Source: Narthecium ossifragum
Taxonomy: Eukaryota > Streptophyta > Magnoliopsida > Dioscoreales > Nartheciaceae
NCBI GenBank assembly: GCA_963920575.1
Contig: OY986964.1
Span: forward strand, 35,013,825-35,077,824
Reading direction: 5' to 3'
DNA: 64,000 nucleotides
Shown here: positions 11,041-23,300 of the stretch, one piece after another
How the letters are laid out: every line of letters begins with the position of its first letter
How positions within the stretch are numbered: position 1 is the stretch's first letter
Position numbers and translations under genes: made by a program
The notes under the pieces: model-generated
The model's database searches: none
Told to the model about the DNA's origin: nothing
The model's input: the letters and a program-made list of their open reading frames with translations, nothing else

Positions 11041-12676
11041 ATGAATAGTGTTTTTTGTTAATTTTCGATGTTTTATCATGTTTGATTCTTCGGGATTCAT
11101 GTGATTGGTATTCCTAGAGATTTCGATGGCTAGCATGTTCTAATTGGTTGTTTTTAGATGATTAATTGTTTGATTTTCGGCATGTCTAATTAGGTATAAA
11201 TCATCCTTGTTTAATTAGCATTTAATCAAATGTCATGCTTATTTATATGTATATTTAGCTTGTGGTTGAACCAAGGGGGTTGTGCCCCTTGGGATGTTTA
11301 GCTAATTAAATGGCAGAGGGTGTGTCTTAAATGTGGTTGATTATTATCTGTGTGGCCGGGGTTGTGCCCCCGTTGTAGAAATTGCTTGCTAACGGTCCGT
11401 GGGCGCCGTTATAGTATGGTATAGTTGTAGTTTAAACCTTTATCTGCTTTATGCATGTTTACCCTCCGGCAAGCTTGACGCTTCGCCTAGCCCGTGTATG
11501 GTGTCTTGGCATATTGTTGCATGCTGCTATTCCTGTATCTCTGTGCTTGAGCATTTCATGTATCTGTTTGCATTAGAAGCATCAGGCTAGGTGGTAGACG
11601 ATGGTTTCGATCGTTGATCCTGGGTTCTCGGGTAGCCCGGATCTAGCCATAGGACCGGGGTTTGGGGTAGTCGAGGATTAGGACGTGATTGTATCAGTGA
11701 TCATGTTTAATATCATTCGAGGATTATCAGGTAGTCGGACTGAAATATTATATTATTTGAGGTTTAGAGGTCGTGTCGCTTCTCCAAGGCCAGGTGCTAA
11801 GGATGGTTGTCGATGTCCATGACATGTGTCCCCAGGCAGTGGCTTCCTGCTGGGTAAAGGGTGTTCCTACTGGTTCTGTTTCTTGGTTTCCTCCCAGCGT
11901 GTTTGGATGGTATTCCCAGCGTGGTCGGTTGAGAAGAGTAGGATCCCTTGGGGAATCGATAGGGGTTATGGGACCCCGTGGCATCCTTTAGACTTAGGCG
12001 GAGGAACGACACTGTTGTGTTCCCTTTCCTTTGTGAGTGACGTAGCGTAGAACCCTACTGAGCAAGCTTTGTTGCTCACTCCTACCTGGGCTGCATCGGC
12101 GATGCAGTCCCTTCTTTTTCAGGTAGTTGCGGTGTTGGAGGCGGTACTCCCCTTGGTGGTGCGTGAGATCGAGGATATCATCAGTTTATTATATTCAATT
12201 GATGTACAGTTTTAAATGTATAAATTGTAATCTGAAGGAGAAATGTATTGTATTTCAATTTGATGTAAATTTGATCAGAGATTGTTGTACTAGATGAATT
12301 GAATCATTATTATATCTTTTTAAAGTTAGATTGTATTATGATTTGATGATATGATAGTTTAAATTAATTGTGAATATTGTAATCATGCACCAGGTTTAAA
12401 ATTGATGTTCAAAGGGGAGGCTCTCGCTGTTTGATTTAGAGTTTAGGACCCTCACGTCCCGGTCCGGATGGGTTTTCTGGGTCGGGGCGTGACATATATT
12501 ATGGATATGCACTCTAGTAAGGAGTTTCTAGAATTGAATGGCATAACTGAGCTTGCAAAAAAAATGGTTAAGACAGGAAGATATACAGTATATCCATTGG
12601 TTTTTTTGCTCTTGAAGTTGTCGCTAATTTTACCAATTGCAACTGCAACTGTTGAGCGAGTATTTTCCGCTATGCA

Positions 12677-15099
12677 TGTGAGGACCTGCCTCTCTATCCC
12701 TGTGGCTCGTTGTAGACCACAAGGGCAATTTGGTAAATTGCGCCTTGTTGGTTTGTTTCACACCTGCGTGTGCACACACCAGCCTTGTATGTGTTAGTGT
12801 TTGTTTAGAACGGTTAGGTGGACCCGGGATCGGAAGATCCCAGCTCGGGCGCGCGAAAGCTTGCCTTTGGGCAGCTGACGCCCTTTGAGCGATCGATCGC
12901 TCCTTGGGACGATCGATCGGACTCGTGAGCAAGTCGATTTGTTTTGATCCGGGGCGAGAACGATCGATTGCTCCTTGGAGCGACCGATCGGACTCGCGTC
13001 GGTGACTTTTCTGCTTCGCGAGGACGGCCACCGCTGGCCGTCGCTCTCCTCTGTCAGAGGGGGGGAGGACTTTCCCTCCCCTCCCCTCACTTTTCCCCCT
13101 TTCCCCCGGCTTTCCCCTTCCCTTTTCCCTCCTTTTCTTCCCTTCCTCTTCCTCCTTCTCTTCTCTTCTTCTTCCTTCTTTCTCTTCTTTCCCGCGGTGC
13201 TCTATTTCTTCCCTTCTCCGCCAGCGAGCTTCATCTCCTCCGTTCTCCCTCCTCCGACCATCTTTTTCGGCGTTCTAAGGCTCGTTGGATCCGTGACAAC
13301 GAGAGGAAGATCGCTGAAGTGGTTTGGAAGCTTGTTGGTGATCAAATCGCGGGGAATCAGCCGAGGAAAGCGCAGCTAGGTAGGGTTATACCTACTGATG
13401 TTTATTTCGGGTGTTCTTGAGATCTAGCCGTTGGATCTTATTGATCCTTGCTTTGTTGGGTTCCTTATACCTGTTAAAATTACTAATTTAAGTTTCATGT
13501 TAATCAATTGAGATTTGAGTAAGTTTTATGCAAGATTAGTCTCAGATTTCTGGTTTTCTGCTGTTCTTGAGAAACAGCCGGCTTGCGGCGAGTTTTCCGG
13601 CCGACGTGTACATGATCTTGGCTTTGCATAAACATAAGAGTTGTAGAACTATTCGTTAACTTTCCATTCCATCTTGGTTCTTAATTTTCCGATTTTTCTA
13701 CGATTTCTTATGAATTGTTTGCTGGAGGGCTGCGTTGCAGCAATTAATGGGTAAGTTAGTTTGATTAACGATTTTGATTAGCGTTTTCCCGTTAATCTAA
13801 CCGTTGGATGATTATGAATTTTGGATATGTTGATCCTGGTATATACACCTACTGGTGGTTAAGCTGGATCTTGAATCCGACGTCGTTTGGATATCGGATC
13901 GACGGGATAAATTAGCCCCTAAGTAGAGGCTTTGAGGGTTTTTTATTATAATATTATATTTTGGAATATAATATTATATTGTTACTATTCATCATTGGTT
14001 TTCGGGGTTGCTTCCCGTTGCAGTAGTCCGCGGTTGACGGTCGCGGTACCGTCGTAATGCCGGGACCCGCTGCGGATCGGCTGGCAGCGGTTGGTAGTAC
14101 CGCTGCAGCGATCCAGTAGACTTATATGATGCTTGACATACTGTTGCATGCATTTCTTATTATCTGTGTATGTCATAGCATGCATTGTTGTTGTGTGCAT
14201 TAGTTGCATTGGTTAGGGCGTGGGTGATCTTTGGGTCGCCGTCCCGAGGCTGGAAGCTCGGACTTAGCCCTAAGACCGGGGTTGGGTTGTTTGGACCCGG
14301 TTTGAATTGTGATGTCCAGTCGATTCGATGATAGGCTTAGATGACTGGTATACTTGTTGCTTGATGATTGTAGAGGTCGTGTCGGCCTCGAGTCGGATCT
14401 GAGGTGTAGCCGGTGTCCGGCTTTTCTTAAAACTCTTGAGTAAAGGTTTTGCCTACTCAGTGGTGTCTCTTCCCACCAAACAGTGTTCAATGTCCTGTTG
14501 AGAGTCAGCAGTGCCGTTTCTTGCTACTGAGTGTGACCCGACATGTGACCAGCCCGGCTGGAAGATCATGATCGGGGCCTCAGGGACACGCGGTGGGGTT
14601 ATGGGACCCCTGTATACACCCAGGTCCTACTTAAGGGCGACACTGTTGCGTTTCCCTCTTCCTTCTGTGTGTCGTAGTGTAGATCCCTACTGAGCTTAGT
14701 GCTCACTCCTACCCGGGCTGCGTTTTGCAGGTGCAGGCGTCAGTTCTTCCTCTGTGGCCCCTACCGGGCAGTTGGACGGTGGCGCGGCGGCGCCTGGTGG
14801 CTTTTGAGAGGTGGCGATATTTACCGTTTTTACCCTTATGTTAGTTAGTCTCCTACGGGAGTGATGTTGTATTTTGGATCTTCCCCTCTCCGAGGATTTG
14901 TATATTAAATCTTTTTGAGTTCGTAAATCTGTGGTTCGAGGCTTCATTATAATATTGTCTTTTAATTGAGGGTGCTTTTGGTGAATTGTTAGGGAAACCA
15001 ATAGGTTAGAGGGAACCCTCGCCGTTCTTTTTCCGCGTTGGTTAGGTTCCGGTTCGCGTCGCCCGGCCCGGTTGGGCTTTCGCGGGTCGGGGCGCGACA
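12677..15099. mobile_element. Solo LTR-like element 2 (2423 bp) inside hAT copy A
   Basis: It begins TGTGAGGACC and ends GGGGCGCGACA, with the perfect 5-bp target duplication ATGCA (12672-12676, 15100-15104). It is related to element 1: shared stretches include the start, a GTTTGTTTAGAACGG block, a CT-rich tract (13060-13210) and TTTCTGCTGTTCTTGA. Overall divergence is clear, so these are two members of one family that inserted separately and not two ends of one element. Confidence 0.8.
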
Positions 15100-15554
15100 A
15101 TGCATGTTGTGAAAAATAGATTGCGGAATCGAATGAGTGATGAATGGTTCAATGATTGCTTGGTTACATATATTGAAAGGAATGTTTTTGATAGCATTGA
15201 CAATGAGAAAATCATCCAGCGGTTTCAAAATATGAAAACTCGTCGATGACAATTATAAAAGGTAATTTTTATGTAAAGAAATATTTATTCTATTGGTTTT
15301 ACTTTTTTAAAGTATTTATATTATCATTATTTGATGACATATTTTTCTATGTGTAGATAATAGCATGTTGCCGACATTTGGATGCTTGAAGGAAAACTTT
15401 TTTAGGTCAGTTAATTACATTTTACTCGCATAGTCTTGTAGTTAGTTCTATAAATATTGTTACTGTTAAAGATATTTGTATTTGATGGAGTCTTAACAAA
15501 TATGTACTTAAGGTACATTCTGCCCCCCTTATAAAATTTTCTTGCTTCGCCCCT

Positions 15555-16844
15555 GCGTTGGGGTTCACATTATGGTACATTGCTAAGCTTGATTGCTTCA
15601 TATTCTTCTGTGATTGAAGTTCTTCAGATTGTGAAAGGTGATGGAACAACTTTTGAACAACGAGTTGATGCAGGTGTTTTATTGGATTTGTTATATTCTT
15701 TTGAGTTCATATTTGATTTGCATTTGATGAAAAATATATTGGCAGTAACAAATGAACTATCAAAAGCACTATAGAGAAAAGAACAAGATATTGTAAATGC
15801 TATGAATCTTGTCAGAATATCAAAGGAGAGATTACAGAATATGAGAAATGAAGGTTGGGATTTTCAAATCGATGAAGTATGTTCATTTTGTAAAGATTAT
15901 GATATTGATGTTCCTTGTATGAATGATAAGTATGTACCTCATGGTCGATCGCGCCGAAAGGGTGAAGATATCACATATGATCGTCATTATCGTATTGATT
16001 TATTCTACACAGTAATTGATATGCAGCTTCAAGAGTTGAATAATCGATTTAATGAAGTGAATACAGAATTGTTGCTATGCATGTCTTCTCTAAATCCAAA
16101 AGATTCATTTTCATCTTTTGACAAATCCAAATTGGTCCGTCTTGCAAGATTTTATCCCGTTGAGTTTTTAGAGGTGGATCTTATGGCTCTCGATAATCAA
16201 CTCCATACTTATATTATGGATATACACTCTAGTAAGGAGTTTCTAGAATTGAATGGCATAACTGAGCTTGCAAAAAAAATGGTTGAGACAGGAAGAGATA
16301 CAGTATATCCATTGGTTTTTTTGCTCTTGAAGTTGTCGCTAATTTTACCAATTGCAACTGCAACTGTTGAGCGAGCATTTTCCGTTATGCATGTTGTGAA
16401 AAATAGATTGCGGAATCGAATGAGTGATGAATGGTTCAATGATTGCTTGGTTACATATATTGAAAGGAATGTTTTTGATAGCATTGACAATGAGAAAATC
16501 ATCCAGCGGTTTCAAAATATGAAAACTCGTCGAGGACAATTATAAAAGGTAATTTTTATGTAAAGAAATATTTATTCTATTGGTTTTACTTTTTTAAAGT
16601 ATTTATATTATCATTGTTTGATGACATATTTTTCTATGTGTAGATAGTAGCATGTTGCCGACATTTGGATGCTTGAAGGAAAACTTTTTGAGTTCAGTTA
16701 ATTACATTTTACTCGCATAGTCTTGTAGTTAGTTCTATAAATATTGTTACTGTTAAAGATATTTGTATTTGATGGAGTCTTAACAAATATGTACTTAAGG
16801 TACATTCTGCCCCCCCCTTATAAAATTTTTTGGCTTCGCCCCTG
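15555..16844 (+). mobile_element. hAT transposon copy B, 5'-truncated, without insertions
   Basis: It starts directly after the terminal CCCCTG of copy A, at CGTTGGGGTTCACATTATGG (RWGSHYG), and ends with TGGCTTCGCCCCTG at 16844. It encodes the same C-terminal transposase half. A TAG replaces the CAG (Gln) of copy A at about 15772, between SKAL and RKEQDIVNAMNL. The frame then runs open from 15802 to 16545 to the natural end (KTRRGQL). No 5' terminal repeat is present. Confidence 0.85.
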
Positions 16845-17039
16845 GATATATAGATCATGCTATCATTTTGATATACATCATAACTTGTAAGAAACTTAGC
16901 AATTAGCTAAACATTTCATAAATATTTCAAATTTATGAAAAACTAGCGTATTAACTCAACTTATGGATAAATTTTTTTTTCCAAAAAATCGGATCGAAAG
17001 AAATTTAAAAAACCATCAAAAAGGGCTTAGAATACTTCC
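16845..17039. other. AT-rich sequence between hAT copy B and the assembly gap
   Basis: No coding or transposon signal is seen. It should be upstream sequence or an early intron of the VIR gene. Confidence 0.5.
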
Positions 17040-17239
17040 NNNNNNNNNNNNNNNNNNNNNNNNNNNNNNNNNNNNNNNNNNNNNNNNNNNNNNNNNNNNN
17101 NNNNNNNNNNNNNNNNNNNNNNNNNNNNNNNNNNNNNNNNNNNNNNNNNNNNNNNNNNNNNNNNNNNNNNNNNNNNNNNNNNNNNNNNNNNNNNNNNNNN
17201 NNNNNNNNNNNNNNNNNNNNNNNNNNNNNNNNNNNNNNN
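17040..17239. other. Assembly gap (200 N)
   Basis: A run of exactly 200 undetermined bases, probably a placeholder of unknown true size. Frames that read through it are artefacts. Confidence 1.
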
Positions 17240-17369
17240 AGCATTTGTCTTTATGAAGTGTATTTCTTTCCTTCTCTTTTTGTTTTTTCCCCTTTTTGTT
17301 TCTTCGCATTATTGAGCCTGTTTTTATGTGATTTGTGCTAAATCTAAATATTCCTATTTTCTCTTATAG

Positions 17370-20300
17370 GGCTACTTCACCTCCTTCATTTGCCTTGGAG
17401 GTTTTCGTTCATTGCGAAGGGGAATCACGTTTCCGGCGCCTTTGCCAGCCTTTCCTTTACTCTCCTTCTTCATCAAATGTTTTGGAAGTGGAGGTTTGCA
17501 ATCTCTCGATTTCTATTTCATCACACTAATTATTGGCTAGTCGTCTTGCTTATGTGGGAATGTAAACTAGGAACAACTGAGAAAATTGTCGATTAGGTGG
17601 ATGGTATCTCGACGGTGCTAGTTACTATTGTATAAGCATGTGATCCTCAAATATAAATTCATGTCAAAGTCACATGAGCTTGCTAATAATTGGCGGTGCT
17701 TCTTGAAGAAGTACTCTTTTTTGATACTTTAGATTTGTATATGTTAGTGTAGTTGTATGCACCGAACTGCTAGATGCCCTTGGATGCATAAGCTTGAGAA
17801 TTGAGTCTCTAGGGCTTCTAGTATGGGCTTTTGATGGCTTTCCATACTATTGGTGAACTAATCAAGAAATTTCGAGGGGCATTGCTATTTTCGTACAAAG
17901 GGCAATGGTGACATTAGAATTAACTGGTTGCAAGTCTAGTGGCAGGATATAAGTGAGCTTAGGTGTCTTTAAGTATGAAAACTTCTGCAGTGAATCCAGT
18001 TGCATGGATTATTCATGTAAGCATGTTTCTTTTAAGCTGTCTCATCGGCTTTGCTACATGAACTGGATGATGCAAAGATCTTGCATTAATGTATGCTTTC
18101 TCTTTTGCTCGTTTGGTACGGGGATAACTTTATTCTGGATTAAGAGACTTTATTCCCGGTTTCGGGAATAACTTTGTAATGATTACTTGGAATAAGGGAA
18201 AAGTAGAGTGGAGAGTGGGAATAACTTTGTAATGATTACTTGGAATAGGGAAATGTGTTTGGGGGATAAAGTGTGGAATAAGTAGTGGATTCGGGAATAT
18301 TCCCTCCCTTAACCCGGGTTATTCCCGTTTGGTATTCCCGTACCAAACGGGGCCAATATTTGCAGCCAATTTGCTTTAACAGGAATGTTTAAATATATGG
18401 CATTATTTACAGATGCATAAAGCATTGAAGCTTGATGTGATATAGCTATTGCAAGCAAGGTTTACCCTCCCGGTGGCACGTGTCGTGTTGGCTGCACATC
18501 ATTTTTTACTCACAGGAGCTCTCTGCCAACAGGGGTATTTGCACATTAGGCCTCGTTTATATTTTTGACACGTATGTATTCGATGTTTAACCCCCCAACA
18601 GGGGTATTTAACCCCTCGATGCACATTTATTCGTAGTTTTGCATGGATTAGGAGATTCAATTAAAAACTAATAAAATTATTTTTAAGCATCAAACAAGAA
18701 AAACTTTTAGTGAAACCTCCATAGTGTTCCATGTACACTCATTCTCTCTTATTGTCTCTGCATGTTAATAATTTGTACAATAATGAGATGGGTCTAGGCA
18801 TGGTCTTAAGATGATAGTCCTTGTACTATAGAAGAAGTTTAAAAATTTGCTGAAAGAAATATATGAAGAATAACACTACTGATCAAACTCATTGATTATG
18901 TGGGTCTAGCATTCAGGCTCTGTGTCAAAATATCTCTCCCTTGGGGTGGCTAGCCATGCGTATCATCTCCACCTTTCGATCATATGGACGAGGGAGGAAC
19001 CCCGTTGATGCATCAAATTTCCCTACATTTATGTATTTGTGGCAGGGCTGTAATCGAGCCGAGCCGAGCTGAGCTTTGACTTGCTCGAGCTTGAGATTTT
19101 CTGTCGGGCTCGGGCTTGGGCTCGAGCTTCAAAGTTGAGCTTGAGCTTGGCTCGTAATAGAGGAGGCTAGGCTCGAGCTTGACTCGCGAACCTTGAAGGC
19201 GAGCTTTCGAGCCTAGTCGAGCCTATATAATATATACATATAATTAGTACATTATGTTATATAAAAAATTAATCGAGCTCGACTCATGAGCTTTTGAGCT
19301 GAGCCCAAGGATGGTCGAGCTCAAGCTCGATAAAGAATCGAGCCTTATTTGTGGTTCAAACTCGGCTCGAGCTTGAGTTTAATCAAACTCGGCTCGAGCT
19401 TGAGTTTAATCAAACTCGAGCCGAGCTTAATCGGGCTCGAGCCCGAGCCACCCGATTAAAGTCTAGTTCGAGTACAACCCTAATTTGTTGGGATTTGGTG
19501 GGTGAGAAGATGGTAATTGTTTTCCGTAAGGACCATAGGCGGAAGAATGTAGCCATAAGGGCCATAACTATTGTGGCGGATATTGAGATTCATGGAGAAA
19601 TGCTACGTGGAATATGCATTGGCATCTTGGTGGTGTGCTTTTCGTGCATGTATTAATTGCATTGGAGGTTTCACTGAGTCCTCATTTGGTTTGGGATAAG
19701 GCACTTATCCCCGGGATAAGGACTTTATGCCCAAACCCGAGCCAACAGTCATGGGATAACGCGGTGGGATCCCCGGTTCTAAATCCCAACTTTCACATGG
19801 GATGGGGGATAAGTTCTCTATCCCAATCACAATAACCCCATCTTCCATTAAAAATAAATAATTTTTTTTTCCCTACCCTCACTTTAACCCTGTCTATTAC
19901 ACTCTCTCTCAGAACCTCCTTTCCTTTTCACTGGGAACAAGCCCCATACAGTTTATACACACATGTTTATATATATGTATGTGTGTGTATCTATGTATAT
20001 ATACATATATGTATATATTACATGAATTTTGATGCATGAAAATTTAACATATAAATTAAATTCTCAATACTCCCCTTCCCCAACACAGGTAGTTTTGGTG
20101 ATTTCCAATTTAAAAGTAACTATCCCTGGACTTATCTCACCTTTTCATCCACGAACAATTCCCAAGCAATCATTTCTGATTTATCCATAATCTTCAACCA
20201 AACATCACAAGAATACCCTCTAGCTTATCTCAGATCAACAATCCCACATTTCTCTTATCCCAGTGTTTCCTATCCCCTTACCAAACGGGCCCTAGAAGCT

Positions 20301-23300
20301 TTCATGTTTGATGCTTGAAAAAATTTCTTTCTTTTTTATTCAACACTTAATCTCTTAATTCATGCAAAACATTGAATACATGCGTGCCAGGGGTTAAATA
20401 CATGTGTCGGAGTTAAACATCAATTACAAGCATGCTGGGACATAAAACCGGGCCTAAATGCCCTGTGCTGGCCGACACGCGGCAAATGTCATCCTGGCAT
20501 GACACGTGCCATCGCCATGGCAATCATTGGCGAAAGAAGAATGTTTTGTTTGCACTTTATATATGTGATATTTTATGAGCGCGCCATTTGGTACTTGCTA
20601 CATGTTTTATGATATGTTTGCTTCGAATTTCTCGTCATCGAACTGACAATACCTTTTAGGAGGTACTTGATGAACATTCCATTTTGAGTTGTTGATGTGG
20701 TTCCATTGACTTCTTTTTTTTTCATGCTTCAGATATACCTATCGTCTATGGAAGCATTTTGTTCCTTTTTCCTCCCATATGACTGATTTTTTTTTGGGTT
20801 ATTGTAAATTTAAAGAAAGCTGATATTAGGTTTGTCGTTTGCCAATGTTATCCTTGTTACTATGTGTTTCGTCTACGATAAGTCCCCCCTTAACATGAAT
20901 TTTGGTACTTCGCTAATAAAATGCAGGCTGTAGTTACCAGCCATTTGGTACTGAGAGGAACTTACCGCAGTCTTACACTTGTAGTTTATGGAAATACTGC
21001 TGAGGATCTGGGACAGTTCAGCATAGACTTTGATTTGGATAACTCTCTAGCAAAAGTGGTATGCTCTCCATCTGAGGGAAAGCTCGAAGACCTCCCACCT
21101 GCATTGTGTTTGCATAGATTGTCATTTGAGGAATCTATATCTTCTCTCAAATCCTTGTCTTTTCGAGTTCCTGAGATTGATCTTACATCTTCAATGAAGC
21201 AATTTTTGCTGTTGGTCTTGAAGATTTGCCAAGTACCTGATTATGAGAAAATAGTTGGTAAACTTGCGAGTATTGTTGTATCAACTGTTTCTTCATTTGT
21301 AAAATTTGATAGCTGCATTCCTCTCTCCTGGGACCACCACAGTTTCAGTGTTGTAAATGACGATGAACTAGATCCTCAGCATTTGACCTCTGTTCTCTCT
21401 GATGCCAAGCATGAGCTCCTAGATATTTATGGATCCCTTCAGACAGTATCAGGAAATAACCAGCTATTGGAAGATGAAATTAGTCTTGAATCAGATGCTG
21501 AATTGATTACTTCTGAACTTCTAGTTGACATGTTTAGCCAGTGCTTTCCTTCTGTAGGGAGCACATCAAGCTTTGAGCTCACACTTATTTCTCAGGTTAG
21601 TTTGAACTTTGAAGGGCATTTGCTTGCCTCTTGCTTCTTAGTTTTAGAGTGCTCCAATATATAGTTGGTCCATTAGAATACATTGTTAGTTTTAACGTTT
21701 AACTTTATGTTCTTTCAGAATAATAATACCATTCTGGCGGTGGGTATGATCATTTTCTTATGCTCTTCGAGGGAAAGCTGCTTTCATTTTGTTAACAGTG
21801 GTGGAATGGAGCAAGTGGTTAATTTACTTCATCATGAAGTGCGAAAATCACCAGCTGTTACCTTATTATTACTTGGGGTTGCTGAGCGTGCTACTCGGTA
21901 TGGAATTGGGTGTGAAGGTTTTTTGGGTTGGTGGCCACGAGAAGATGAGAATGTGCCAGTTGGAAATAGTGTTGGTTATTCCCATCTATTGAAGTTGTTA
22001 CTTGGAAAGCAGCGTCATGATGTTGCCTCTCTTGCAACATATGTCCTACACAGGTTGCGTTTTTATGAAGTTGTCTGCAGATATGAGGTCAGCAAATACT
22101 CGCTCTATGCATCCTTTGTTTGTAAGTGATGTGTATGATGAAGCTAACTTATATTCTCTCTCTCTCTCTGGCAGTCGTCTGTTTTGGCTGTGTTGGCTGA
22201 TTTGTCTACTGCACTTCAGGTCCCTCCTAAGGGAATTGAATTACTTGCTTCTGCCAATCGTCTGCTTAAAAAAATTTTGGTCAGTTTGCTAGTTCTTTTT
22301 GTAGATTGTAGTGGTAATATGTTGCTGTAATTGTTACACTTTTGTTTTTATGATAGATAATGTTTTCCTATTTATGAACATATCTGCAGCAAATGTTCAA
22401 CTCATTTGGGTCTATTGAGGATCTTTTCCCGTTGGCCTTTGCACGAAGATTCTTGAATCCATGTGAATCAGAAAGCTTGCTATCTTATGGGGCGACGATC
22501 GACATTATTGCATCATCGAAGTGTTCTTTCGGAAAAGGGGATATGGACACTCATCTGCTATCCATTCTTAAGGTATAACTTGTATTCTTGGTTTTATATT
22601 GTTGTTTCTGGTTCCTACAGGTTCATTTTTAGATGCCTGAGTTGCGGTTTTCTTGCCCTCTCTTGCCCTAAAGTTACTTTGTATCGTAAACTCCAGGCTA
22701 CAAGTGTTGCCTCCGACTCCTTTGCCAATTTTTCTTGTATGATTCGTTATTCTCTGGTCTTTGATATGATTATGACAAACAATTGTCAGCCACGATTAAT
22801 CTGCAAAGGCTCAAATAGGAAGAGACATGGGTTAGGGTTATTGTTTCTTTAGTGTATACATTCTTCAGGTCAGAATTAGTTTCAGTATAGCCTTTTCCGC
22901 AATTTCTCGTTTTTAATTTTTAGCAATTTGGAAGTAGTATGTATGATTACCTTGCAGCAAGAATTTTCTTGCTGCTGGTGCATGTCACTCTACCTGGCAC
23001 AGTATCTGTGATGGCGTGGACTACATCACAGAGAAGTGGAGGCGGCCGTCACGGTTTTTTGAGGTGAAAAAGTGAAAAAAGAAAGAAGGAATGTTCGAGA
23101 GAGAAAGACCTGGATCGAAAAGAGACTATCTCGGAGTTGTTCTCCATTGAGGATTGGGCGGCAGTGATGAACGGCACCAGTTGAGGTGTCTACAAAGGGT
23201 CAGGGTTTCAATTGAAAGGTGCATTGAGGGGTTTCCAATATATGGTAGTCAAATTGGATAAGTGGATTCGACCTACTAGCTTCTCTTCTTTGGATTTTAA

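Larger units (their letters stand above)
9680..12494. mobile_element. Solo LTR-like element 1 (2815 bp) inside hAT copy A
   Basis: It begins TGTGAGGACC and ends GGGGCGTGACA (TG...CA) and is flanked by the perfect 5-bp target duplication TATAT (9675-9679, 12495-12499). Comparison with hAT copy B shows the empty site. No second LTR, primer site or gag-pol frame is present, so it is best read as a solo LTR. Read on the minus strand it starts TGTCACGCCCCGACCC, like many plant Ty3/gypsy Del/Tekay LTRs as I recall them, so the minus orientation is favoured but not proven. Confidence 0.8.
9031..15554 (+). mobile_element. hAT transposon copy A, 5'-truncated and split by two LTR-like insertions
   Basis: Three blocks (9031-9679, 12495-12676 and 15100-15554) join into the C-terminal half of a hAT transposase of the zinc-finger MYM1-like type. 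It begins at SHYGTLLSLIASYSSVIEVL and runs through LARFYPVEFSEVDLMALDNQL, ELAKKMVKTGRYTVYPLVF and the dimerisation region LPIATATVERVFSAMH with NRMSDEWFNDCLV. The 3' end is the terminal inverted repeat TTGCTTCGCCCCTG. The 5' part (BED finger, catalytic core start, 5' terminus) is absent, so it is non-autonomous and dead. Copy B next to it lacks the insertions and is otherwise nearly identical. Confidence 0.85.
18470..20520. mobile_element. Long terminal-inverted-repeat element (about 2 kb) with nested insertions
   Basis: The left arm (about 18470-18716) and the reverse complement of the right arm (about 20300-20520) align over more than 200 bases. Shared words in order include GGCACGTGTC, GTATTTAACCCCT, TTTTGCATG and AAGCATCAAAC. 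The long arms suggest a Mutator-type or foldback element. Two smaller elements lie inside (19043-19482 and 19676-20292). I find no transposase frame and no convincing target duplication. Confidence 0.6.

Noticed and set aside
12630..13420. Overlapping frames on both strands at 12.6-13.4 kb
   Set aside because: They cross the border of LTR-like element 2 and its CT-rich tract. No conserved motif and no plausible start.
9680..15099. The two LTR-like elements as the 5' and 3' LTRs of one retrotransposon
   Set aside because: Each has its own, different 5-bp target duplication, and the sequence between them is continuous hAT coding sequence.
16963..17309. Frames reading through the N gap
   Set aside because: Most of their length is undetermined sequence.
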